A stretch of 24,469 bases of DNA from CALCTE01 sp045627885 (GCA_045627885.1 JAZQOM010000033.1:1-24469); one strand, 5' to 3'; counted from the first letter of the stretch, positions 1-8,796 are shown. Made by a program: numbers and translations. The notes: generated from the sequence alone by a model not told the origin.

Positions 1-141
1 AAGGCAGAAAAATAAAATAAACGGTGCAGTCGCATAACTGCACCGTTTACATTTTTAATTAAAAGTGATTACTTTTCCTTTTTTCTTGTTGCAAAAACAA
101 CGCAAACTGCTAATCCGACAACGGCTACTGCCGCAAGAATT
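1..141. repeat. Terminal direct repeat, left copy (contig circularisation overlap)
   Basis: Bases 1-141 are identical to 24329-24469. The copy includes a terminator and the last codons of the first minus-strand gene. An exact end overlap of 141 nt is what a k-mer assembler leaves on a closed loop, so this is most likely one locus written twice and not a biological repeat. The non-redundant circle would be 24,328 bp. Confidence 0.95.
19..48 (-). terminator. Rho-independent terminator of the sipW/matrix operon
   Basis: A perfect 12-bp stem (AAACGGTGCAGT with ACTGCACCGTTT) encloses a 6-nt loop, CGCATA. On the minus strand it is followed by a T-rich run (TTATTTTATTTTT). It lies about 20 nt after the stop of the last gene of the minus-strand operon. 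On the closed circle it faces the plus-arm terminator at 24264-24295. Confidence 0.9.
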
Positions 142-692
142 ATCCAAAGTGTCGAATTCGTGTTGTCGCCTGTTTTATGAACGGGAACTTCCTCGGCTTT
201 GAACTGCCAGTTGATAATTCCCACCGCATCCTGATAGTCGTTGCCGAGCTCAATCGGGATGCTTAAAGTCAAAGTAAGCTTTGTCTGCTGTGCCGGACTT
301 AATGTTCCGAGCATAACCCAATCCTCAAGTGTTGCGGGCTGGTCTGCGGGAGCTTCAAATGAAGAGCCGTCCTCAGCTTCAACCTTAAGTGTCATCTTTG
401 AAAGCAGGTCAACCGATTGCTCGGTCGCGCCCGTTGACTTGAGATAAAATACAACCTTTTTCTTATTTGTCTCAAGATTGGTTACAAAAATCTCCTGTGT
501 CAGAACATCGCCGGGCATTGCATACTTGAAATTCTCAAAAAGGTCTGTCGGATTTTCGCCGCTCTCTGTTTCAAGCACAAGCTTCTGCGCCGTTTCATCA
601 TAGGAAACATTAGAAGCAAATACCGGCAAAGCCAAGGCAATCATGAGAAGAAGAGCACAAACAAATACTGATAACTTACCAAAAAGCTTCAT
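69..692 (-). CDS. Secreted surface protein with LPXTG-like wall-sorting tail
   Basis: This 207-aa protein starts with a classical signal peptide (residues 1-27, likely cut after VFA), has an ectodomain of roughly 140 residues predicted to be beta-rich, and ends in a sorting-like tail: VHKTGD at 171-176, a hydrophobic helix at about 181-200 and RKKEK. This matches a Gram-positive wall anchor with a degenerate LPXTG (VHKTG). It is the last gene of the sipW operon and its ATG overlaps the previous stop (TAATG); the SD is GGGGGAG. The ectodomain phrase 'PGDVLTQEIFVTN' resembles TasA/BsaA-type matrix proteins. I infer that it anchors or caps the matrix fibre at the wall. No sortase is encoded here. 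The family assignment is tentative; the surface location is well supported. Confidence 0.75.
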   Translation of the reverse strand: MKLFGKLSVFVCALLLMIALALPVFASNVSYDETAQKLVLETESGENPTDLFENFKYAMPGDVLTQEIFVTNLETNKKKVVFYLKSTGATEQSVDLLSKMTLKVEAEDGSSFEAPADQPATLEDWVMLGTLSPAQQTKLTLTLSIPIELGNDYQDAVGIINWQFKAEEVPVHKTGDNTNSTLWIILAAVAVVGLAVCVVFATRKKEK

Positions 693-1318
693 TATTTATC
701 TCCCCCTTTTTCGTAAACGATTGCACCGTCCTCGGCGGAGAGTCCCCATGCTTCTTCGATGGCGTCGGCAGGTTCTGCCTGAATTGCGTCGGCAAGAATT
801 TCAACCGAAAGTGAGTATCCCTCGGGAACATTTGCCTTTCCCTTTTCGGTCAAAGCAACCTTTGTTCCGCTCTTTAAGAATTCTGCCGTTGTTTTATTTT
901 TCGCAACGCTCTTATTGTGATACCAATACTTGCCGTTCAAAGTCCAGGCATTTGTATTGACCTCAAGAGTATAGTAGTCTTTGTCAACCGTCTTTGCCAA
1001 AACGCTGCCGTCTTCGTTTTTCCAGTTAACGACTACCGTGACGCGAACAAATTCATCGATATTGCCCTTGTTCTTGACAACAACACTCGTCTTTTCTTCG
1101 CCGTCAAACTCTTCGATAATTTCATTATCGAGCTTCGGAGTAACGAAAACATTCTTAATCGGGTCGCTCACTACAAGAATAATCGCAAGCGTCGCAGCTA
1201 CCGCCGCACAAAGAAGTGCGGCGCAGCATACGATGAGAGCTTTTTTACTTGATTTGATGCGTGCAAAAAGACTTTGCTTTTCGGTGCAGTTTGAAATATT
1301 AGAATTGTTATGTTTCAT
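692..1318 (-). CDS. TasA/BsaA-like secreted matrix protein (SipW-dependent type)
   Basis: This 208-aa protein has a long cytoplasmic lead (about 27 residues), a hydrophobic segment, and then 'DPIKNVFVTPKLDNEI'. That run lines up with the 'SNTFTVGKVSITMDE' run after the SipW-type leaders encoded upstream in the same operon. The rest has the pattern of camelysin/TasA domains: 'VVVKNKGNIDEFVRVTVVV', a central YYTLEV...W..NGKYWYHN stretch, and 'LSVEILADAIQAE' near the C-terminus. SipW-cognate proteins of Clostridia often end with such an 'A.AIQ.E' strand. The start ATG has a strong GAGGAGG SD, 17 nt after the preceding TGA stop. It is likely an extracellular fibre or biofilm-matrix subunit cut by the SipW of this operon. 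The leader lacks the usual A-Y-F/L motif, so dependence on SipW is inferred. Confidence 0.7.
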   Translation of the reverse strand: MKHNNSNISNCTEKQSLFARIKSSKKALIVCCAALLCAAVAATLAIILVVSDPIKNVFVTPKLDNEIIEEFDGEEKTSVVVKNKGNIDEFVRVTVVVNWKNEDGSVLAKTVDKDYYTLEVNTNAWTLNGKYWYHNKSVAKNKTTAEFLKSGTKVALTEKGKANVPEGYSLSVEILADAIQAEPADAIEEAWGLSAEDGAIVYEKGGDK

Positions 1319-1332
1319 TATTCTGCACCTCC

Positions 1333-4300
1333 TCAGTCTTCAGATACAAAGTCGTTGACTTTTTTGACTGTATTCGTGCGCCATTTTGTTTTGCTTGCCT
1401 TACCGCTTATAACAAATTCGTTGTTATCGGAGGTAATCTTTTCGTCAACAATATCAGATGTGCTGTGGCGCCACGACCAATCATCGTCTTCGCTTATTGT
1501 ATAAGTTCCGATAGGAAGCTCTACGATAGTTGCAACGGGATTGTCTGCATTTACCGTAACATAGATGTCAACCTCGGTATCATCAAATTCAGATTTACCG
1601 ACTATGTGATAGATTAACTCCTCGCCGTCCTTGAGGTCTTCACGCTCAATGGTAAGAGTGGTTGCATACTCGGCAAAGAGAGCAAAATAGCTTTCGGAAA
1701 CATATACATCTTCATCGTCGACCTTGGTTGTCGTCGGGGTAATCATTGTTCCGTTTTCAGACAGAGTAATCGCATCCTTGGAACTGTCAACGAGGCGAGC
1801 GTTCTTGTCGCCGTCTTCGGTATGGATTACGATATCACCGTCATCATCATAGATGTACCAGCCCATAAATCTGTAACCCGTTCCGATAGAAAGTACCTTT
1901 GAGCCTTCCGGCGTACCGCCGAGAGCAAGAATGCTGTCGGCAGAGCTTGAAATCGCGCCGCCGCCGAATGTTGTGCTTGTGGGAGCTACAATTTCATAAT
2001 ACTCATTGGTTATATCGTAGGATAATCTGTAATACTTAATCTGAACATTTGAGAAGGTGTACTCAAATGTCGTAACATTTTTGGTTTCGTCGATGTCAAG
2101 GATAAGCTGCTTTGTGGGAGCGCCGACAACGGTGTATGCGTTATAATCCTTTGCTTCGGGATATACGGTAACGCCGTAGAATCCGGAAAGGTCTTCGGTC
2201 TCGATTACATCGCCGTCCTGAATCTTGTGAACAACCGTGTATCCGACCTCGTCGCGGTCATACTTAAGTACGATATCCGCTCCCTCTTCGGGAAGGTCGA
2301 CAATCTGAGTAAGTGTGATTCCCTTAGTTCCGTTAAGAGTTGACTCGCTGAGATTGATATGGAATCCCGTTGTGTTGCCCGTCTTTATAAGGTCGGACAT
2401 ATTGTACTCGTCAACACCGATAACGCCGAGATAATCGAGCCAGTCAAGCTTTGTATAGGTTTCAAGGTCTGTGTTCTGATACTCATACTCGATGTGGCAG
2501 TAAGCGTGCTCACTGTCTTCGATGTAGAAGAACTCTACAACATTGTCTTCGGGATTAGCCGTAGCAATCATACGCTTTTCAAAAGCATCGGCAAGGTAGC
2601 CCTTGATATACGGTGCTTTGAAGTAGTTGACCGTTTCGGTGGTTACGCCATTGAAATCGGGATATCCGTCCATTGGTAAGCCTGTTGCTTCGTTAGTGTA
2701 TTTGATTGTGTAGCCTACATTACTCAAGCCAACATACCAGAATGTAAACTCATTCTTTCCGCCGGCTTCAATCTCAAGAGTATGAGAGCTTACCTCGGGG
2801 AAATAGTTAAGGTCTGCAGTTTCCGCAATTTCGGGATACCACTGCGGCTCGCCCTTTGCATAGAATACAACGCTTGAGCCGGAAGGCAGAATGCCGGTTG
2901 TGGGAAGTGCTATCTCCTTGCCCTCGGTTGTGCCGTCTCTGAGCTTATAGTAAATTGCATAATGCTCAATCGTCGAGCTCGACCACGCCGGGAACAGCGC
3001 AAGGTCGCGCGTTACGGGCATATTGTACGGGTCGAAGGGCTTGAGCGTCTTTCCCGCATAATAGAACCAACCTGCAAATGTAAGATTCTTCTTCTTTATT
3101 CCGACGGGAATATTATCGGGAGATACATAAGAGTTGTGGTCTATTGAATCGGGCTGAACAAATGCGCCTCTTTCGTCTTCGGTAATCTTTTCGTCAAGAG
3201 AATCATCCGCATAGAATATTACTTTATGCTGGATGGGTTTCCACTTTGCAAAGAGAATGATATCGTGAGCCGGCATCTTGGAATAAGAAGCCGAGATGTT
3301 CGGGTTAGACATATCAAACTTTGTAGAGGGGTCAAGTGACGAGTCAAGATACCAGCCGTCGAAGACATACATATCCTTTTCGAGTGAAGCGGGATAATAG
3401 CCTGTCGGCACATAAGCCATATAGGATGCCATATCTGTCTCATAGGGAACGGTCTCCGACTTTATCTCGTTTGAGAAGCCGTCCATATAGTTAATCTTGA
3501 ATGACAGACGATTGTAGTAGATTGAGTAGTCTCTTGTAGTACTGTTCTGCGAGTTTCTCGCGTATTCAAAGCCCGGAATATCAATATAGTCTTCCTGTGT
3601 CAACTGCCTGAAAGATACATCGCGTATTGCATAATCGGGCTTTATCTTGAAATCGGTTTTACCGTTCTCGTAATAATGGATATAAGATGTTCCGTCTTCG
3701 ACATCCTTGCTGTAAACGGTAAGATTTGCCTTAACCGTGGGAGCAGCCGTGTATCTTGTCGCTCCGGAGCTTGATACCTTCCATACATACTCAGAGTTAT
3801 CCCAAACAGGCTTGCCGTTCTTATCATTTGTAAGAGCGAGGTCTGCGCCGTACTTGACATCATAATATCCGTAGGTATTTGATGCAGAAGCCGTATGATA
3901 TACGCAGGCAAGTCTGTAGCAATCTGCAGTATGCTTGTGAGCGTTTGCCGCTTTGGTGCAATTGCCGTAGCAGGAATCAATATGAGTGTGCTCGTAACCT
4001 ACCTTGCAGGCACTGTAATTGCAACCCGAGCTGTGAGTATGCTGCGTTTTGCCGCAGGTGTAGCAAGCGTCTGTGTGCGAGTGCGACAGGCATATTGAAT
4101 TATACTTATAGAAGTAGTCTGTTCTATGATAATTGCCTTCATCGGAGCAATTTGTATGGCTTATCTCGCTGCCCATATAGTCAGTGGGCTTTGAGCTGTA
4201 TTTATACCACGAATTGTTGAAATAGAGATAATAGTTGTCAGTTGTTGACAAACCGTTATCCTGATAGTAATAAATGCAACCGTTTGTGAGACCGAGATTT

Positions 4301-6177
4301 CCGAAATACTTTCTTGCTTCGTCGTCGGGATTTGATGTTCCCGCGTTGTTTGCTATTCCGTAGCACTGCTTATTGTGAGTGTGCTTGCAGTTGATAGTGC
4401 AATTAGAAGCAGCGTGGTCGTGATATGCTATCGAACAGCAATCCGTGGTATGAACATGCTCGGTAAGCTTGCAGGTAAGGCACTCTGCGGTATGCTTGTG
4501 CGTATCCTGTATGCAGTCGAGAATATAGCATCCCTGATTGCTCGTAGCATCGGCGGTAAAGCCGCTTGTTGTAGAAGAATTCAATGCGTCGTGTGTATGG
4601 CCTGAGTAGCTCTTACCACTTACATTAAATCTGACTTCAACTCTTGTTCTTACATAGTAGACATTAAGGACGGTGGAGCCGTCACCCTCTACTATCTTCT
4701 GTCCGTCGGAGCGAGCGGCAAAATACTTGAAATGCTGGCTGTCCGTTCCGTTGTATTTGGGAGCTGTAGCGCCGCTTACGACAGAGCCGGAAAGAGCCTC
4801 CTCCTGAACATGACCGCCATACTCATAGCCGAAGTCATTGGCATTCTCGAGCCAATATATGACGGTATAATTCGTCATAGTGGTCTCCCACACTGCGTAA
4901 TAAAGCGTGTACGGTGCAATATTTCCGCTTTCGTCGGACGGAGGAATCGGGATATTGAGCATAAAGTAGTTTGTGGTGGTAACATCGGTGTATATATCCG
5001 GTGTTACGGCATCCGCTTTACTTGCCCAGCCCTTGAAAATATATCCGGGACGAGTCGGGTCTGCTATTGCAACAGACTGGTCATACTTTGCATAAACCGC
5101 ATCTGTACCGAAGCCGCCCTGACCTACATTGAACAGAACTATATAATACAGGCGTTCAAAATAGAGGTTGACTATGGTGGAGCCGTCCGCCGCTATCTGC
5201 AAATTCTGCGAAGGTACTGCGATAAAGCCCTTTGTCTTATCTGCGTACGCCTGAATAATCGCATCGTTATCGGTATCGTCAAATGTGATACCGATATAGT
5301 CGCCTGTGTATGCAGGTGTGGATGGGTAATTATCGTCGCTTGTATTCTGCAAGAATATGCGGTAATGATAAACGACCTCTGCGGGGCGATAGTAAACCGT
5401 GATAACCTTGTTTTCGCTTAAATTCTCAAAAACCTTGCTAACCGTGTCAGCTTTTACTATCTGCGAATCGCTTGCGCCGGGATACTTAACATAAGTATCA
5501 AAGCCCTTAATCTGCGGTATGGCTTCCTCAATGCTTACGGAAGCCGTTGTGGTGGGATTATTGACTATAGTTCTGATATAAGGCTGATATGCAGCCGTCT
5601 TATCAATAGCCTCAACCTTGGGAGTATCGTAAAGATATTCTATCGTTATTGTGAAAAGAGATTGTTTTTCTGCTTTGAGTGATTTAACTGCTTTGAGCGG
5701 GACGCGGTTATTTGTCAAATATTCTTCGACATAATTACCTCTTCCCGTCAAACCGTTTTCGATTGCATTACCTGCAATTAAATTTACGGTATTCGTCGTC
5801 TGTATAATCTCGTTGTTCTCGTCGAGAAGTACGCAACGAATGGCAGTTCTGTTGTCCGAAAGCACATTCTTTATCATCGCATAGGAAACTTCAATTTCGG
5901 ACTTATCCTGTCCGCTGATGTTTACCCAAAGCGAATCAACGCTTTCGGAATATATCTGCCACTGAATCTTGCTGTAATCGAAATATTCAGTGTTGGCAGT
6001 AAATACGCGGCTTGTAAGCGGGCGTACTATTGCCTCGGAAATGCTTTCGCCGTTTTCAAATACTTCAAAGGCTTCCGGTACGGAGGCAGCGCCTGTAAAC
6101 GACTGAAATGCGGTAGTAACGCACATAACCAAAACGAGCGTACATATCGCAAGCTTTTTTAATTTGACTTTAGTCAT
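1333..6177 (-). CDS. Giant secreted InlB-repeat surface protein with His/Cys-rich region
   Basis: This 1614-aa protein has a signal peptide (residues 1-30; hydrophobic core AICTLVLVMCVTTAF) and a chain of extracellular beta domains. InlB B-type (Listeria-Bacteroides) repeats ending in 'GW...' and 'AKW/AVW/PAW' are recognisable at about 343-425, 893-978 and 979-1063. MucBP-like stretches flank them. Residues about 545-755 hold eight HxHxxxC-type motifs. The C-terminal ~120 residues, with 'GTYTISEDDDWSWR' and 'KWRTNTVKKVNDF', look like a SpaA/CnaB-type fold. No sorting motif or C-terminal membrane helix is present, so it is released or held by partners in the fibre. The start has an AAGGAGG SD; the next gene follows 14 nt after its TGA stop. 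The likely role is adhesin or matrix scaffold; its ligand is unknown. Confidence 0.8.
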   Translation of the reverse strand: MTKVKLKKLAICTLVLVMCVTTAFQSFTGAASVPEAFEVFENGESISEAIVRPLTSRVFTANTEYFDYSKIQWQIYSESVDSLWVNISGQDKSEIEVSYAMIKNVLSDNRTAIRCVLLDENNEIIQTTNTVNLIAGNAIENGLTGRGNYVEEYLTNNRVPLKAVKSLKAEKQSLFTITIEYLYDTPKVEAIDKTAAYQPYIRTIVNNPTTTASVSIEEAIPQIKGFDTYVKYPGASDSQIVKADTVSKVFENLSENKVITVYYRPAEVVYHYRIFLQNTSDDNYPSTPAYTGDYIGITFDDTDNDAIIQAYADKTKGFIAVPSQNLQIAADGSTIVNLYFERLYYIVLFNVGQGGFGTDAVYAKYDQSVAIADPTRPGYIFKGWASKADAVTPDIYTDVTTTNYFMLNIPIPPSDESGNIAPYTLYYAVWETTMTNYTVIYWLENANDFGYEYGGHVQEEALSGSVVSGATAPKYNGTDSQHFKYFAARSDGQKIVEGDGSTVLNVYYVRTRVEVRFNVSGKSYSGHTHDALNSSTTSGFTADATSNQGCYILDCIQDTHKHTAECLTCKLTEHVHTTDCCSIAYHDHAASNCTINCKHTHNKQCYGIANNAGTSNPDDEARKYFGNLGLTNGCIYYYQDNGLSTTDNYYLYFNNSWYKYSSKPTDYMGSEISHTNCSDEGNYHRTDYFYKYNSICLSHSHTDACYTCGKTQHTHSSGCNYSACKVGYEHTHIDSCYGNCTKAANAHKHTADCYRLACVYHTASASNTYGYYDVKYGADLALTNDKNGKPVWDNSEYVWKVSSSGATRYTAAPTVKANLTVYSKDVEDGTSYIHYYENGKTDFKIKPDYAIRDVSFRQLTQEDYIDIPGFEYARNSQNSTTRDYSIYYNRLSFKINYMDGFSNEIKSETVPYETDMASYMAYVPTGYYPASLEKDMYVFDGWYLDSSLDPSTKFDMSNPNISASYSKMPAHDIILFAKWKPIQHKVIFYADDSLDEKITEDERGAFVQPDSIDHNSYVSPDNIPVGIKKKNLTFAGWFYYAGKTLKPFDPYNMPVTRDLALFPAWSSSTIEHYAIYYKLRDGTTEGKEIALPTTGILPSGSSVVFYAKGEPQWYPEIAETADLNYFPEVSSHTLEIEAGGKNEFTFWYVGLSNVGYTIKYTNEATGLPMDGYPDFNGVTTETVNYFKAPYIKGYLADAFEKRMIATANPEDNVVEFFYIEDSEHAYCHIEYEYQNTDLETYTKLDWLDYLGVIGVDEYNMSDLIKTGNTTGFHINLSESTLNGTKGITLTQIVDLPEEGADIVLKYDRDEVGYTVVHKIQDGDVIETEDLSGFYGVTVYPEAKDYNAYTVVGAPTKQLILDIDETKNVTTFEYTFSNVQIKYYRLSYDITNEYYEIVAPTSTTFGGGAISSSADSILALGGTPEGSKVLSIGTGYRFMGWYIYDDDGDIVIHTEDGDKNARLVDSSKDAITLSENGTMITPTTTKVDDEDVYVSESYFALFAEYATTLTIEREDLKDGEELIYHIVGKSEFDDTEVDIYVTVNADNPVATIVELPIGTYTISEDDDWSWRHSTSDIVDEKITSDNNEFVISGKASKTKWRTNTVKKVNDFVSED
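3910..4545 (-). repeat. Repeated HxHxxxC motif region within the giant surface protein
   Basis: In the encoded protein (about residues 545-755) the motifs HKHTAEC, HVHTTDC, HDHAASNC, HTHNKQC, HSHTDAC, HTHSSGC, HTHIDSC and HKHTADC recur, each near further cysteines (CLTC, CYTC, CC). They come in two clusters separated by a Tyr-rich stretch. Similar 'HTHTDACY' modules occur in Clostridia adhesins. Metal binding or disulfide cross-linking is an inference from residue chemistry. Confidence 0.75.
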
Positions 6178-6195
6178 TACGCTTTCCTCCTTTTA

Positions 6196-6765
6196 TTATT
6201 CTCCGAGTAACCAACCGGATGCTTCCGTAGCATCTGCGCCGTTATTCTTAACCTGAGTTCCGAAAATATGGATATCGGCAGTTGCGGTCGAGCCCTGATA
6301 CATATTTCCGGCATCTTTGGAAAATACAAATGAAGTGAACAACGGAGCAGTTTTTTCTCCGGCAAGAAGCGGGGCGTTATAGTAATAATACCCGTCCTTA
6401 TATTGCCAGTCTGTTTCATTGAACGCAAGCTGCAAGAGTGATGTGTCGGGATTTCCCACCACACCATCCGCGAGTTCAATGACTTTGTCAATGCCTATGC
6501 GAATATATGCATCCTGATTACCGCAATTTTCGACCTCGAGTATCCAAGAATACTCACGCCCCGGGACAAGCTTGAAGCCGCCCTTGAACGGTTGAGGTGT
6601 TTCATTGCCGGGAACAAGCGTTGTCTGAATTGCGGCTATCTTGAGATTTCCCATAGTAACCACATTCTCGCTTGATTCTTCAGCAGTAATTACGGCAAGA
6701 GTGCCGGTAATACCGACTGCGATGCACAAAGCAGCAAGCAAAGACAATAAAACTATTTTCTTCAT
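6196..6765 (-). CDS. Secreted protein with divergent SipW-type leader, TasA-like
   Basis: This 189-aa protein opens with a membrane-spanning leader ('LLSLLAALCIAVGITGTLAVITAEE') followed by 'ENVVTMGNLKIAAIQT', which corresponds in place and pattern to the 'NTFTVGKVSI' segment of its two upstream paralogues. The conserved aromatic of the leader (Y in A-Y-F/L) is missing. The body contains 'GREYSWILEVENCGNQDAYIRIGIDKVIEL' and ends with an A-D-I-H-I-F-G-T-Q strand, as TasA/camelysin-type proteins do. The ATG at 6765 has an AAAGGAG SD 7 nt upstream. It sits between the two canonical SipW substrates and the giant surface protein. It is probably a minor fibre subunit; whether SipW or the housekeeping peptidase cuts it cannot be told here. 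Confidence 0.68.
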   Translation of the reverse strand: MKKIVLLSLLAALCIAVGITGTLAVITAEESSENVVTMGNLKIAAIQTTLVPGNETPQPFKGGFKLVPGREYSWILEVENCGNQDAYIRIGIDKVIELADGVVGNPDTSLLQLAFNETDWQYKDGYYYYNAPLLAGEKTAPLFTSFVFSKDAGNMYQGSTATADIHIFGTQVKNNGADATEASGWLLGE

Positions 6766-6826
6766 ATAATGCTCCTTTGAGATACGACATTCGCGATTTT
6801 ACTTATAATCGAAATATGTTTCCTTA

Positions 6827-7498
6827 TTATTTGGTAAGAGTCTCGTCTGCTCCTGCGAGTGTCTTCCATGCGTCAAGTGCGGACTTGAAATCGTCGCTGT
6901 CCTGGATAGCGCCCGCAAATACGGTGATGGAGATTTCAGCGCCGTCTGCGGCAGCTGCTTCCGCAAGTGTATTGTCAAAGTTTGTAGCTGTAACTACGCC
7001 GTCCTTGAAGAACGAATATGTTACATCGGCATCAGCCTTTGTGTACTTGATGTACCAAACATTGCTGTTTGATGAGCCGGGAACCTTTGCCCATGCGGGA
7101 GATGCGTTTGTGCCGTCAGCCTTGTCGGTTATACCGTATGTGAGGTAATCGGATACAGAGTAGAATCCGCCGGTAGCCTTTTTAGCGGTGCAAACGGGAT
7201 TGAGCTCGATGAACACATAAGAGTCCATGCTTCCGGAGCCGACCGTAATCTTCGGGTTCTTCTTAATTGTTGCCTGGGGCTCGAGGGGGAATTCGCGGTC
7301 GCCGCTCTCAAGAGTTGTACCGTCATCGGGGTCGCCTTCGCCGCCCTCATTGAGTTCAACGGCAACTTTACCTACTGTAAATACATTCTTAACTTTGCTT
7401 GTCTTGGAAAGATATGCGATTGTTCCGCCTATCGTCAAGCTGACAAGAAGAATTGCAGCGACAATGGCAAAAAATACTTTTTTAGTTGAGCTTTTCAT
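6827..7498 (-). CDS. SipW-dependent TasA/CalY-like matrix protein
   Basis: This 223-aa secreted protein has a textbook SipW-cognate leader: a hydrophobic core, 'GGTIAYLSKTSKVKN', then 'VFTVGKVAVELNE'. In characterised Bacilli such proteins (TasA, TapA, CalY) are cut by SipW and polymerise into biofilm fibres. The body has 'KNPKITVGSGSMDSYVFIELNP', the beta-sandwich pattern of the camelysin/TasA group, and a 'SITVFAGAIQ' C-terminal strand. I chose the ATG at 7498 because GAGGAG lies 7 nt upstream; another in-frame ATG at 7513 precedes that SD and is unlikely. It is the second matrix gene after sipW and probably a fibre subunit. Confidence 0.82.
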   Translation of the reverse strand: MKSSTKKVFFAIVAAILLVSLTIGGTIAYLSKTSKVKNVFTVGKVAVELNEGGEGDPDDGTTLESGDREFPLEPQATIKKNPKITVGSGSMDSYVFIELNPVCTAKKATGGFYSVSDYLTYGITDKADGTNASPAWAKVPGSSNSNVWYIKYTKADADVTYSFFKDGVVTATNFDNTLAEAAAADGAEISITVFAGAIQDSDDFKSALDAWKTLAGADETLTK

Positions 7499-7524
7499 TT
7501 CTGTTCTCCTCATTTAATATATAA

Positions 7525-8142
7525 TCAGTCTTTAACGAGGTCCCATGCCTCGAGTGCCGTTCCGGTGCTTTCCTTCTGTATTGCGTAAGCGGTAACCTCT
7601 ACAGCCTTCTGTGAGCCTTCGTCGGAATTGTAATCCGCAAGAGTCTCCTCGTCTACATCGGAAGCAATCGTAAATGTTTCGAATACCGTTAAATCTTTGT
7701 CAGTTGCCTGAGAAGTGTATGTGGTGTAGTATACGCCGGGAGCGTTTACCGCATCAAGCACTGTCCAGTTCTTAAGAATCTGCGCTTCAATCGTGTCAGC
7801 CGTAACAGATGTCTCAATAGCTTCGATATCGTTCTTAACCTTGATGAAGATGTAAGCATCTTCGCTGTTAGCGGCAACATGGACAACAGGGTCCTTGGTA
7901 TAAGTGTGAGAAGGAATGAGCTTATACTTGTTTTCCTTTACGCGTTCAGCCTGTGTCAAAGCGGTGATGCCGTCCGCGTCAATCTTTGTCTCGTCCATGG
8001 TGATACTTACTTTGCCGACGGTGAATGTATTGCTTACATCATCTTTTGCGGTAAAATAAGCAACCGTACCGAGAACGCTTGCGACAACGAGAACAATCGC
8101 GCAAGCTGCGAGAATGAGTGCCTTTTTGAAATTGATTTTCAT
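7525..8142 (-). CDS. SipW-dependent TasA/CalY-like matrix protein, probable major subunit
   Basis: This 205-aa protein has a canonical SipW leader ('ASVLGTVAYFTAKDDVSN' followed by 'TFTVGKVSITMDE'). The body holds 'YTKDPVVHVAANSEDAYIFIKVKN' and ends with 'VEVTAYAIQKESTG', matching the pattern of TasA/BsaA matrix proteins. It lies directly after sipW, as major matrix genes commonly do, so it is the best candidate for the principal fibre subunit. The start is the ATG at 8142, which has an AGAGG SD 7 nt upstream; the in-frame TTG at 8148 is too close to that SD. The stop is TGA. The fold is inferred from pattern, with no structural comparison made. Confidence 0.83.
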   Translation of the reverse strand: MKINFKKALILAACAIVLVVASVLGTVAYFTAKDDVSNTFTVGKVSITMDETKIDADGITALTQAERVKENKYKLIPSHTYTKDPVVHVAANSEDAYIFIKVKNDIEAIETSVTADTIEAQILKNWTVLDAVNAPGVYYTTYTSQATDKDLTVFETFTIASDVDEETLADYNSDEGSQKAVEVTAYAIQKESTGTALEAWDLVKD

Positions 8143-8166
8143 TTTCAAACCTCTTTTCGAAAAAAC

Positions 8167-8667
8167 TTATTTATTATCCATGCTGTTGTTTTTTTCTTTT
8201 TTGGAAAGTGCTTCGGCAAGCACAACGAGAATCAGACAGACTCCCACCGTGCACACAAGAAAGCATTTGCCGGCAAAAGAAGAAATCCAAGCCGCACAAT
8301 AACCGAGACATGGTATGGTGAACATAACCTTACCTATGATTTGCTCACGCTCGATAGGCGAATCCTCCGTCTCATTTGCATCACCCTTTGTGACAATCTT
8401 TCCATCCTCGCGCAATTCGAACACTCTGTGAGTGACGACGGTGTTATGATTGTCGCGGAAGGTAACAACATCCCCCACCTTGGCATCGTCGCCGGAAATG
8501 TCTTTTACATAAATGACAGAGCCGACATGAATGCTTTTTTCCATCGAGCCGGACAAAACCGAATAGGTCTTCAACCCGAACATCGAAGGGGCGTAGAGAA
8601 TGAGAACAAGCGCTACGAGCAGAATGATAACCACCATTGTAATAATATCGATAATTTTTTTCGCCAT
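8167..8667 (-). CDS. sipW: Signal peptidase I, ER-type (SipW)
   Basis: This 166-aa membrane peptidase removes leader peptides from the TasA-like proteins encoded just downstream. It has an N-terminal membrane helix (residues 5-25), the catalytic serine in SGSM (Ser41), and a histidine in THRV (His80) where bacterial-type enzymes have lysine; this Ser-His dyad defines the ER-type group. Also present are 'VGDVVTF', 'TKGDANETED', 'GKVMFTIPCLG' and a second membrane helix near residues 136-153. The usual SGSMEP is SGSMEK here. It is first in its operon, with a promoter at 8843-8871 and a leader of about 170 nt. The SD is weak (GCGAG), which could keep enzyme levels low relative to its substrates. 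Confidence 0.93.
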   Translation of the reverse strand: MAKKIIDIITMVVIILLVALVLILYAPSMFGLKTYSVLSGSMEKSIHVGSVIYVKDISGDDAKVGDVVTFRDNHNTVVTHRVFELREDGKIVTKGDANETEDSPIEREQIIGKVMFTIPCLGYCAAWISSFAGKCFLVCTVGVCLILVVLAEALSKKEKNNSMDNK

Positions 8668-8777
8668 TACTGTAATCTCGCTTTCGTCAAACGCGGCGTA
8701 TTGAAAGATAAAGTGAACAAAACATCAAGCACCGCATTATATTATAAAGAAGTAAAACAGAGATGTGATAAAACGCC

Positions 8778-8796
8778 GATAATTACGGTAATCATC
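8778..8796. promoter_or_regulatory. Near-perfect dyad in the sipW leader
   Basis: GATAATTAC and GTAATCATC form a 9-bp inverted repeat (8 of 9 matching) around a single central G. It lies about 40-60 nt downstream of the predicted transcription start and 111 nt before sipW. The tight spacing suits a dimeric repressor operator better than an RNA hairpin. No binding protein is known. Confidence 0.35.

Noticed and set aside
4732..5421. A 229-codon open frame on the plus strand
   Set aside because: It is antisense to the 1614-aa surface protein, Cys/Arg-rich, and has no promoter or SD. It is a composition shadow.
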